This document shows, one piece after another, positions 8,077 to 14,477 of a stretch of DNA of 16,663 bases. Under the pieces are notes generated by a model that saw only the letters and a list, made by a program, of their open reading frames with translations, did not search any database and was not told where the DNA came from. Each line of letters starts with the position of its first letter. Position 1 is the stretch's first letter. The position numbers were made by a program, and so were the translations under genes. The DNA comes from CAUZFZ01 sp963579025. Its GTDB lineage: Bacteria > Planctomycetota > Planctomycetia > Planctomycetales > Planctomycetaceae. The DNA lies in contig CAUZFZ010000199.1 in NCBI GenBank assembly GCA_963579025.1, positions 1 through 16,663 on the forward strand, given 5' to 3'.

Positions 8077-9369
8077 ATGGTGAGCTTCAGACGCTTTTGT
8101 GACTGCCAGAAATCTGGCAGTGCTGCATTTCCCATTACTATCGTTGCTGCCCTCATGCTGATCGCAGGGTGCGAACAGATCCAGGACGCAGCCAACGACG
8201 TGACAGAGACCGTGGGAGAGCAGGTCGAATCTGTTTCCGAAACAGTCGAACAACAGGTCGAGTCCGTGGCGGACTCAGCCGCGGCTGTCGTGCCCGTCGA
8301 AACTCCACCTGTGGTGGAGACGCTCGATCCGCAGAAACTGCTTGACGAATTGCGCAGCCTCAGGCCCAACGAGATTTCCGACACGCTGCTGGCGCAACTT
8401 GCATCCACGCCTGAAGCCGCGTCGCAGATTACGGAATTACGCCTGGATGGTGCGGTTATCTCGTCTGCTGGCGTGGCCAGTCTCAAGGCATTTACAAATC
8501 TGACAACGCTGGGAATGAAGGGTGTCAGGATCGAACCGGCGGATTTTGCACCGTTGGCCGAGGCCACAAGCATCCAGTCGCTCGATCTATCGCTCACAAA
8601 GGCAGACAACTCGGTCATTGAAATGCTGGCTTCGTTGACTGGGCTCAAATCGTTGAAGCTCGACAGCACACCAATAACTGCGGGGATCGGGCAGACTTTG
8701 ACCCGCCTGCCAATTGAAGAGCTGTCTGCGGAATTGACTCAGTTCGGCGATCAGGACGCTGCGGCGATTTCCGGTCTCTCGATTCGTAGTCTGGACTTGA
8801 CGCAATCGAGGATCACGAGCTCCTCCCTGGCGGACATTGCGAAGATCGAAACTCTGGAAGAACTGGACGTTTCGAAAACCACTGTGGAAGGCTCGGCATT
8901 CGTCGCATTTCGAGGTACCGGCCTGAAGTTGCTGGACGCGTCAGGGACGGGCTTTACCGTCCTTGGGCTCCAGGCGATCAAGGGCATGAAGACTCTCGAA
9001 GTACTTAGACTTTCAGAGTCAACGATCATCGAAAGTCGCGAAGCCGATGTTTTCAAGACGTTTCCCAACCTCAAGGAGCTCGACCTGAGCCGCAACAAAA
9101 TCTCCGATCAGGGGGTGCTGGAGCTGCTGAAAGGAAATCGTTCGATCGAACATCTGTCGCTACGAGGAATCCCCACCATTTCCGACGCCACCCTGGGGCA
9201 CCTGGTCAAAAACAAGTCATTGAAGTACCTCGACGTGGACGGTGGATCGGCTTGTAGTGCCGCGGGAGTGAAACTGTTCCATGAGAAACAACCGAACTGT
9301 GTGATTCAGAGTCCGCACGGTCGCTTCGGGCCGCCAGAGGAAGCGGCGGCAGGTACCACCGAGACTTAG
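8077..9369 (+). CDS. Leucine-rich-repeat lipoprotein
   Basis: 430 residues from the ATG at 8077, chosen because GGAGGA (8065-8070) sits six bases upstream; a TTG at 8056 is in frame but less likely. The signal region (basic n-region, then ITIVAALMLIAGC) has a lipobox LIAGC with the lipidated Cys at residue 32. Residues about 33-65 are acidic and heptad-like (VTETVGEQVESVSETVEQQVESV), probably an extended or coiled spacer. From about residue 110 to the end there are LRRs of the 'L..L.L..t.i.......l' type, for example ITELRLDGAVISSAGV, LKSLKLDSTPI, LEELDVSKTTV and LKELDLSRNKISDQGV. LRR arrays bind proteins; extracytoplasmic LRR lipoproteins are common in planctomycetes, usually of unknown partner. 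It is followed by a strong hairpin terminator. Confidence 0.88.
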   Translation: MVSFRRFCDCQKSGSAAFPITIVAALMLIAGCEQIQDAANDVTETVGEQVESVSETVEQQVESVADSAAAVVPVETPPVVETLDPQKLLDELRSLRPNEISDTLLAQLASTPEAASQITELRLDGAVISSAGVASLKAFTNLTTLGMKGVRIEPADFAPLAEATSIQSLDLSLTKADNSVIEMLASLTGLKSLKLDSTPITAGIGQTLTRLPIEELSAELTQFGDQDAAAISGLSIRSLDLTQSRITSSSLADIAKIETLEELDVSKTTVEGSAFVAFRGTGLKLLDASGTGFTVLGLQAIKGMKTLEVLRLSESTIIESREADVFKTFPNLKELDLSRNKISDQGVLELLKGNRSIEHLSLRGIPTISDATLGHLVKNKSLKYLDVDGGSACSAAGVKLFHEKQPNCVIQSPHGRFGPPEEAAAGTTET

Positions 9370-9408
9370 ATCATTCAGCACGGATACGTAGGTGTTTACT
9401 CAACCTGG

Positions 9409-9480
9409 CGAGCAGTGGGCGTCTACCGGTCGACGTTCGGAAAAGTCGACGAGGTGACGCCCGCCGCTCGTCTGTTTTGT
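9409..9480 (+). terminator. Long imperfect hairpin terminator after the LRR gene
   Basis: Arms 9409-9434 and 9445-9470 match at 20 of 26 positions when one is reverse-complemented, with solid blocks CGAGC, GGGCGTC and GTCGAC. The loop is 10 bases (GTTCGGAAAA). The 3' arm is followed by TCTGTTTTGTTGTG. This fits a Rho-independent terminator for the LRR gene. Confidence 0.7.
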
Positions 9481-9539
9481 TGTGCCCTGGCTGATCCAGG
9501 CAACTGTGCTGTGAATTACCGTTCGAGGTCAGGTATCGC

Positions 9540-10607
9540 ATGTCCGAGGCCATTCGAATTGGAATTGTGGGAGCCGGGGCCAATACTCGCTTACGCCATA
9601 TCCCGGGGTTCCAGGCAATCGATGGGGTTGAACTGCGCGGCGTCGTGAACCGCAGTCGCGAATCCACAACTCGAGCCGCCAGTGAATTCGGCATTCCTCA
9701 GCCCTTTGGCAACTGGCAGGAGCTTGTCGCCAGTTCCGACATCGACGCCGTGATGATCGGCACCTGGCCGAACATGCATTGTGAGATTACATGTGCCGCA
9801 CTGGTGGCCGGCAAGCACGTGCTGACTGAGGCCCGGATGGCCCGCAGCCTGGATGAAGCCCGTCGTATGCAGGCGGTCGCCCGCCAGTACCCGGACGTCG
9901 TCACTCAAATCGTTCCCAGTCCTCTGGGCCTTGAGCACGACTCAGCGGTGCGTCGCCTGATCGCCGACGGCTACCTTGGGGAACTTCGCGAAGTCGTCGT
10001 ACTGGGAGCGTCGCCGACATTTCACGACGACACGGCTCCTCTGCACTGGCGGCAGGACCGAGAGATCAGCGGGGTTAACACTCTGGCGCTTGGGATCCTG
10101 CATGAAGCGTTGATCCGCTGGTGCCCGGACCCGACACGAGTGTTCGCTCAGTCCGGCATCTGCAAGCCGCATCGACCGGCCGGCATTGATGGAAGGACCC
10201 AGGCGACGGTGGCGGACAGCCTGCAGATACTGACTGAGATCCCGACCGCGAGCGGAACAGCGCGAGGCATGTACCACCTGAGCGGAGTAACCCTGTTCGG
10301 GCCGGGAAACCAGATCCATCTGTATGGCTCAGCCGGCACACTGAAGGCAACATTCGGCGCGGCCGAGGAAATTCTGATTGGCCAGGCGGGAGATTCAAAA
10401 CTCCAGCGTCTCGAGGTACCAGAGCAGGAACGTGGCGGATGGCGAGTCGAAGAAGAGTTCATCGCTGCCATCCGAGGTACAGAGCCGATCCGATTCACAG
10501 ACTTCGCGACTGGAGTGCGATACATGGAATTCACGGAATCAGTGTCCTTAAGCGTTTCCGCCAACGCACCGATCGAGTTGCCGCTTGAAACGGCGACGTC
10601 GTCATAG
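9540..10607 (+). CDS. Gfo/Idh/MocA-family oxidoreductase, variant catalytic triplet
   Basis: 355 residues. The N-terminal Rossmann fold starts RIGIVGAGANTRLRH (GxGxxG-like, residues 8-13), so NAD(P) binding is expected. The usual EKP triplet, whose Lys takes part in catalysis in this family, reads EAR here (E97-A98-R99, in LTEARMA). The C-terminal half has the typical alpha/beta sheet domain with a conserved-looking ILHEALIRW. Family members act on sugars, inositols or related polyols; the substrate cannot be named, and the missing Lys leaves activity uncertain. The ATG at 9540 has a GAGG element about 11 bases upstream. The gene lies after the LRR terminator and ends just before a TTGACA element upstream of tRNA-Ala, so it is probably monocistronic. 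Confidence 0.85.
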   Translation: MSEAIRIGIVGAGANTRLRHIPGFQAIDGVELRGVVNRSRESTTRAASEFGIPQPFGNWQELVASSDIDAVMIGTWPNMHCEITCAALVAGKHVLTEARMARSLDEARRMQAVARQYPDVVTQIVPSPLGLEHDSAVRRLIADGYLGELREVVVLGASPTFHDDTAPLHWRQDREISGVNTLALGILHEALIRWCPDPTRVFAQSGICKPHRPAGIDGRTQATVADSLQILTEIPTASGTARGMYHLSGVTLFGPGNQIHLYGSAGTLKATFGAAEEILIGQAGDSKLQRLEVPEQERGGWRVEEEFIAAIRGTEPIRFTDFATGVRYMEFTESVSLSVSANAPIELPLETATSS

Positions 10608-10614
10608 AGGGCGC

Positions 10615-10644
10615 TTGACAGTTCAAAAGCCGACCAATTAGTTT
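10615..10644 (+). promoter_or_regulatory. Possible promoter of tRNA-Ala
   Basis: A perfect TTGACA -35 (10615-10620) lies eight bases after the oxidoreductase stop. The -10 is poor: TAGTTT (10639-10644) with an 18-base spacer is the best fit. If real, the tRNA precursor would have a leader of roughly 90 bases. Confidence 0.35.
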
Positions 10645-10726
10645 CCGCGCCCGAGTACAGGATTCGAGTAATTGCGGAAACGCTGCAGAACCAGGTCGCA
10701 AAGTGACGATGTCCTGCAGAAACCAG
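10641..10726. repeat. Inverted and direct repeats in the tRNA leader
   Basis: GTTTCCGC (10641-10648) and GCGGAAAC (10674-10681) form an 8-bp stem around a 25-base loop. CTGCAGAACCAG (10683-10694) recurs as CTGCAGAAACCAG (10714-10726). They may be precursor RNA structure; no function can be assigned. Confidence 0.4.
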
Positions 10727-10738
10727 AGGACACCTGCG

Positions 10739-10811
10739 GGGGGATTAGCTCAGTTGGGAGAGCGTCTGGCTGGCAGCCAGAAGGTCAGGGGTTCGAGTCC
10801 CCTATCCTCCA
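10739..10811 (+). tRNA. tRNA-Ala(GGC)
   Basis: A complete 73-base cloverleaf. Acceptor GGGGGAT pairs with ATCCTCC, including the G3:U70 wobble pair that marks alanine tRNAs. The D-arm is GCTC/GAGC. The anticodon stem TCTGG/CCAGA encloses the loop CTGGCAG with anticodon GGC, and the T-arm is AGGGG-TTCGAGT-CCCCT. The discriminator base is A; CCA is not encoded. It decodes GCC (and GCU by wobble). The recombinase gene directly downstream suggests its 3' part is the attachment site of the integrated element. Confidence 0.97.
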
Positions 10812-10817
10812 TTTGAA

Positions 10818-10851
10818 AGCCACTTGCGAGCGATCGCACGTGGCTTTTTTT
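10818..10851 (+). terminator. Intrinsic terminator of tRNA-Ala
   Basis: AGCCAC (10818-10823) pairs with GTGGCT (10840-10845), and TGCGA (10825-10829) with TCGCA (10834-10838). There is one T-C mismatch, a GCGA loop, and then an unbroken run of seven T (10845-10851). It is six bases after the tRNA end. Confidence 0.9.
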
Positions 10852-10935
10852 GTGCGCCAATGGGCGAGTTATCCCTGTTTCAAGGCGATTTCGAGAGTTT
10901 ACCTCTCGTCGGAATTCTCGGGGCTGGAGGCTCTT

Positions 10936-10971
10936 GTCGGATTGTTCGTCGGATTTGTTGTCGGATTTCGT
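10936..10971. repeat. Three tandem 12-bp repeats upstream of the recombinase
   Basis: GTCGGATTGTTC (10936-10947), GTCGGATTTGTT (10948-10959) and GTCGGATTTCGT (10960-10971) share the core GTCGGATT. The array ends 12 bases before the recombinase ATG and about 125 bases from the tRNA end, a position typical of recombinase arm-binding or autoregulatory sites (inference). Confidence 0.75.
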
Positions 10972-10983
10972 ATGATTGCTGCC

Positions 10984-12573
10984 ATGAGCAAGTCGTACCG
11001 TGGTGGACTTCCTAGACCGGACAAGAACGGTGACGTGCGTCCAGAAGTTGGGCGTAAACGATTCACTGTGGGCAATGTCCGCAGCGTCAGCAACGGCGAG
11101 ATGATCCGCCGCCTCAATTCAGTCCGTGACTTCTTTGACCGGCAGTGCGAGTTCCACAAGATCGATTACTGGTCAGCGTTTCTGTTGCCGTATGCGAAGA
11201 AGATTGCTGCTGGTGAAAGGCTGACGTTTCACGTCTCACAGCGAGCCAAGCGAGAGTCCGGACAGGCGTCCGAAGAGGCTCAATCCCTTCACCTGCTTCA
11301 TGAGCTTGGGTTGGACATCGTGCCTGATGATCCGTCTGTCATCGCCAGCGGCGAGATGGAGATTCGGAGTCTGATTGACACCAGCGTCCGTGACGCTGTT
11401 GCTAAGGCCGTTGGAGATGTGAATGACCGTCTGAAGAACTCGCTGCCTTCGGCGCTTGTTGATCAACTACAGACAACTGCCCCTTCCGACCCGTCGTCGA
11501 TGGAAGTAAGGACGCTCCATCAGGCCATAGATGCCTATCGGACGCACAGAGAGAAGACTGGCAAGCGGAAAGATAACGGCAAGCCAACGACTTCTGTTCA
11601 GCACGATCTGGATCACGCAAAGCGTCTGAAGAAAACGATGAACGATGTCGCACTCTGGGAGCTTGCCGACAAGAACAAACTGGATGAGCTATTTGCCCAT
11701 TGGCGAAATCGACCGACGAGCGAACGGACTGGAAAACGAATCTCAGATGTTTACGCCAAACACATACTGGACAGCCTGTGGTCTGTCTTTGTCTGGGTGG
11801 ATGAGGCCACAGACTGGAAGTGGGAGATGCCCAAAGGGGCTCGGCGGATCAAACGGACGGGGGAATCACTGGACAGTGACCGAAAGAAAATGAGTTCCAG
11901 ACGAGTTTCTGCCAGCACATACACTCCCGAGCAACTTGCAACTATTGCCCACAAGCTCGATAGATTCGGCAAGATGGTTCTGGGCTTGTCTGTGAATTGC
12001 GCTATGCAGCCCGCTGAGATTGGACGACTGGAAGTTGATTCCTGTTTTCGAAAACACCCCGACACTGAGCAAGAAGGCGACTGGGTCATCTTCGACCGCC
12101 CCAAGACTTTCGAGTACGGGGAGTGGAGCCTGTGGCCTGAAGTCGCAAAACTCATGTGGTGGGGCGTTGAACGAGCGAATGCACTTGGTTGCGAGAGACT
12201 CGTAGTCAGCGACAGTGGGTTACCGTGGTATCGAGAAGATTGGACTCATCCTCATGCGAATTTTGCGAAATGGTGGCAGTCTGTCCCGAGCGGAAAAACG
12301 ACACACGTGGGAGTAATTACCAAAGTTCAGAGAGACGACAAGGAGTTCCCACGCCACACGATTAAGTATCTGCGAAAGATCCTCCCGAACCTCGTGCGAC
12401 CGAAATACGGAAAAGAGATTGCCGATCTCATCAACGCACGGAAAGTTGATCGCAGTGGCCGTCTTGATGGTCGAGATACAGATCGATACGCAGATCGGCT
12501 TTATGACGAAGCAGCAGCGGCAATCATGAGTTTGCAGGACCATTTTCGCCCATTTTTAGATGCTCTTAAATGA
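10984..12573 (+). CDS. Divergent tyrosine recombinase (integrase)
   Basis: 529 residues from the ATG at 10984. The open frame extends back to 10672 but would cross the tRNA and its terminator, so an internal start is required; ATG 10972 is the alternative. Residues about 170-290 look like a core-binding domain (HQAIDAYRTHRE... LDSLWSVFVWVDE). The catalytic half starts near 315. Box I, normally GLRxxEI, reads CAMQPAEI, with Gln342 where the catalytic Arg is expected. The beta-hairpin Lys is plausibly K374 (RPKT). Box II reads YLRKILPN, giving Arg464 with Lys in place of His. The nucleophile is Tyr502 (DTDRYADRLYDEA), or Tyr507. Family members integrate and excise DNA at tRNA genes. Its place beside tRNA-Ala supports that role despite the altered residues. 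The assignment to the superfamily is firm; activity is not proven by sequence. Confidence 0.82.
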   Translation: MSKSYRGGLPRPDKNGDVRPEVGRKRFTVGNVRSVSNGEMIRRLNSVRDFFDRQCEFHKIDYWSAFLLPYAKKIAAGERLTFHVSQRAKRESGQASEEAQSLHLLHELGLDIVPDDPSVIASGEMEIRSLIDTSVRDAVAKAVGDVNDRLKNSLPSALVDQLQTTAPSDPSSMEVRTLHQAIDAYRTHREKTGKRKDNGKPTTSVQHDLDHAKRLKKTMNDVALWELADKNKLDELFAHWRNRPTSERTGKRISDVYAKHILDSLWSVFVWVDEATDWKWEMPKGARRIKRTGESLDSDRKKMSSRRVSASTYTPEQLATIAHKLDRFGKMVLGLSVNCAMQPAEIGRLEVDSCFRKHPDTEQEGDWVIFDRPKTFEYGEWSLWPEVAKLMWWGVERANALGCERLVVSDSGLPWYREDWTHPHANFAKWWQSVPSGKTTHVGVITKVQRDDKEFPRHTIKYLRKILPNLVRPKYGKEIADLINARKVDRSGRLDGRDTDRYADRLYDEAAAAIMSLQDHFRPFLDALK

Positions 12574-12618
12574 AGCAGGATGCCAGCAGTCTCCCGACCC
12601 GCTACTTCATTCTGTCAA

Positions 12619-12657
12619 ACTGTCAAAGTGCGAATTCGTTCGAGACACTTTGACAGT
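12619..12657. terminator. Perfect 12-bp inverted repeat after the integrase
   Basis: ACTGTCAAAGTG (12619-12630) and CACTTTGACAGT (12646-12657) enclose 15 bases. The octamer CTGTCAAA also occurs just upstream at 12612-12619, so there are two direct copies and one inverted. It lies between convergent frames and could be a bidirectional terminator; the lack of a long T run leaves a protein-binding site possible. Confidence 0.5.
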
Positions 12658-12665
12658 CTGACGGT

Positions 12666-12824
12666 TCATTTAGGCGATCGACCATCGGGGAAGCCCTCGT
12701 AGATCGCCCGAACTTTTTCGGGAAGTTCGCTGAGACGACGAAGGAATTGACGCTGCCTCTGCCCGTGTCGTTTCCATCCAGAGGTGTTGAGCCGCACGCT
12801 TCTCCGTGGTTCCTTCCATGCCAC
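12666..12824 (-). CDS. Short ORF or gene remnant, 52 aa
   Basis: A frame from a GTG (12824) whose tail reads RQRQFLRRLSELPEKVRAIY then EGFPDGRSPK, which looks like real helical protein. The two overlapping minus frames are Ser/Arg-rich nonsense in the same stretch. Just upstream a different frame (MEGTTEKRAAQHLW, ATG near 12820) looks more protein-like, so the locus may be one short gene broken by a frameshift around 12780. No domain recognised. It lies downstream of the broken methyltransferase on the same strand. Confidence 0.3.
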   Translation of the reverse strand: MAWKEPRRSVRLNTSGWKRHGQRQRQFLRRLSELPEKVRAIYEGFPDGRSPK

Positions 12825-12874
12825 TCAGACACGTGAAATTCGATGATTCAATCGAGACAGCGAACTTGATCAGA

Positions 12875-13173
12875 TCACCCTTTTCGAATCCGCTCCCACG
12901 CCATCTCGACGTATCGCTCTTCCTGCTCGATGCCAATCACCCGTGACGCTCCGTGATCGAGGCCAGAGGCGAGGATTCCGCCGCTCCCAGAAAAGCAGTC
13001 CAGCAGGACTCCATTCTCGGGCAGAATGTACCGGCACCAGAATTCAGCAAGCTGCTGCGGTGCCATATACGGATGGTCACCATTCGACTGACCGCCGTTT
13101 GAAATCGGCAAGCGCCGCCCCATTCAATCCGCTCCAAAACATGGACGGAAGAGCCGGGCAGAACGGTAATCAT
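12875..13173 (-). pseudogene. Remnant of a DNA N6/N4 methyltransferase
   Basis: The frame ending at 12875 (ATG 13123, 82 aa) contains the C-terminal half of a DNA methyltransferase with motif IV before motif I: HPYMAPQQLAEFWCRY, then the SAM-binding motif LLDCFSGSGG and IGIEQEERYVEMAWERI. The expected N-terminal catalytic motif (DPPY or SPPY) is absent. Fifty bases upstream, in another frame, MITVLPGSSVHVLERIEWG resembles the usual start of such enzymes. The simplest reading is an internal deletion that removed the catalytic centre and left the two ends out of frame. Intact relatives methylate adenine-N6 or cytosine-N4, often phage- or element-borne. The fragment alone cannot be catalytic. 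Confidence 0.6.
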
Positions 13174-13338
13174 TCCCGGAGCATCTGGCTCAGAGGCAGC
13201 CCGTTTTGCGGCCCCGAAAACATGTTAAACATAAATACGCAAGACCCTATCACCAAATGAGTTGCGATTTTTATGGATTGTCCGTGCCGAGTCATTTAGT
13301 GCGGTCATATTCAATGTAACTCCTTTTATCAATGAGAG

Positions 13339-13578
13339 TTGCGACATAAGAATGACTGCGTTCTTAAACAACACTCCGTTATATCGACACAACCTATGTG
13401 TCAACAGTCACTTATGGAGAAAATAGAGCCCGTCTGGAACTTCTTACCTATCCGCCTGACTGCAACGCAAGTTGTTGTCCCGACTGGCGTTAATGAAAAA
13501 GCACAAAAACTTTCTGTAAGTAACTACTATGAACTATGTTACATAAAATCAAGAATCGAGAGAAGATCCGAAGTCTAA
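13339..13578 (+). CDS. Weak hypothetical ORF in AT-rich region
   Basis: A 79-residue frame starting at TTG, with an internal ATG at 13414 giving 54 residues (MEKIEPVWNFLPIRLTATQ onward). No Shine-Dalgarno precedes either start and no domain is recognised. The middle is reasonably protein-like and the C-terminus is basic. It may be a small element-borne protein or just an open frame in AT-rich DNA. Confidence 0.2.
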   Translation: MRHKNDCVLKQHSVISTQPMCQQSLMEKIEPVWNFLPIRLTATQVVVPTGVNEKAQKLSVSNYYELCYIKSRIERRSEV

Positions 13579-13655
13579 GTCCTGCCGTACATTCACCTTA
13601 CGTCTTTGTATTAAACATAAACAAACACTAGTTAACATATACGAACGATATTGAG

Positions 13656-13711
13656 TTGATTTCTCCGTCTGGCGTGCGTATGATCTTGCTGATCCCTTGA
13701 AACGAAAGGAG
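13656..13711 (+). promoter_or_regulatory. Promoter and ribosome binding site of the three-Cys operon
   Basis: TTGATT (13656-13661), a 17-base spacer, then TATGAT (13679-13684): a good sigma70-type promoter. AAAGGAG (13705-13711) is seven bases before the ATG at 13719. The predicted 5' leader is short, about 28 bases. Confidence 0.7.
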
Positions 13712-13718
13712 AGCAGCA

Positions 13719-14477
13719 ATGTCAAAATCCTCAATCGAATGGACAGATGCGGTCTGGAACTTCGTGCTCGGTTGCACAAAGTGCAGTCCCGGTTGTGCCA
13801 ACTGCTACGCCATCGGTGAAGTGGCCCGTGAGCGATGTGAAGCCCACAAGGGGCTCGCCACCCTCAAGCCAGTGCGAAACTGGACCGGACTGCTTAGATT
13901 CGTTCCGACCCGCCTTCCGGAACCTCTTCGCCGAACCAAACCCACGACATGGTTCGTCAACAGCTTGTCTGACTTCTTCCACGAAGACATCCCCGTTGAT
14001 TGGCAGATTGCCGGTCTCGAAGTGATGAGGATGGCCGACTGGCACATCTTCCAACTCTTGACCAAGCGTGAAGATCAACTCCGCAGGCTGCTCAACGGCG
14101 ACCTCAACGAATACGCCGACCTGCCCAACGTCATGTGGGGCGTCAGCGTTGAGGATCGCAAGTTTGGTCTGCCTCGAATCGAAGCGCTTCGCCAGACACC
14201 AGCCAAGATTCGCTGGCTTTCGATTGAGCCGCTCTTGGAAGACCTCGGTGAGATCGACCTCGATGGAATCCATTGGGTCGTCGTCGGCGGTGAGAGTGGC
14301 TTGGACGCCCGCCCCATGAAGGAAGAGTGGGTCTGGCCCATCAAGCAGCAATGCGACGACGCTGGAGTCCCCTTCTTCTTCAAGCAGTGGGGAGGCGTCA
14401 ACAAGAAGAAAACGGGCCGACTGCTTGGAGGACGGGAATACAACGAATCCTTGCTCATTGAGGAGGTGGCACGATGA
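13719..14477 (+). CDS. Three-Cys-motif protein, phage Gp37/Gp68 family (DUF5131)
   Basis: 252 residues. The N-terminus MSKSSIEWTDAVWNFVLGC and the cysteines C19, C22, C26 and C29 in GCTKCSPGCANCYA match the PF07505 family. Most relatives have three of these cysteines, so C22 is an extra one. Further family landmarks are WFVNSLSDFFHEDIP, FQLLTKRED, LPNVMWGVSVED, RWLSIEPLLEDLG, WVVVGGESG and FFFKQWGG. The cysteine cluster suggests an iron-sulfur or zinc site and the fold has been linked to radical-SAM-like barrels; the reaction is not established. Relatives are found in phages and elements and often pair with a TcmP gene, not seen here. The stop overlaps the ATPase ATG (ATGA, 14474-14477), implying translational coupling. 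It is the first gene of a three-gene operon with its own promoter. Confidence 0.9.
   Translation: MSKSSIEWTDAVWNFVLGCTKCSPGCANCYAIGEVARERCEAHKGLATLKPVRNWTGLLRFVPTRLPEPLRRTKPTTWFVNSLSDFFHEDIPVDWQIAGLEVMRMADWHIFQLLTKREDQLRRLLNGDLNEYADLPNVMWGVSVEDRKFGLPRIEALRQTPAKIRWLSIEPLLEDLGEIDLDGIHWVVVGGESGLDARPMKEEWVWPIKQQCDDAGVPFFFKQWGGVNKKKTGRLLGGREYNESLLIEEVAR

Larger units (their letters stand above)
13174..13718. other. AT-rich regulatory region of the element
   Basis: About 545 bp, clearly richer in A and T than the flanks. It contains an 11-bp direct repeat TTAAACATAAA (13225-13235 and 13611-13621) and a related GTTAACATA (13631-13639). The element GAGTTGCGA is also repeated (13259-13267 and 13336-13344). 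It ends with the promoter and ribosome binding site of the downstream operon. It could hold operators or a replication origin; no classical iteron array was seen. One weak ORF lies inside (13339-13578). Confidence 0.5.

Noticed and set aside
10672..10983. N-terminal extension of the integrase frame back to 10672
   Set aside because: It would be translated through the complete tRNA-Ala and its terminator; the open frame is coincidental and partly due to the in-frame 12-bp repeats.
13174..13718. CRISPR array or iteron cluster in the AT-rich region
   Set aside because: The repeats are only two copies each and irregularly spaced; no regular repeat-spacer pattern exists here or elsewhere in the window.
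13731..14351. 206-aa frame antisense to the three-Cys gene
   Set aside because: The plus strand encodes an unmistakable Gp37/Gp68 protein with a promoter and ribosome binding site; the antisense frame has none.
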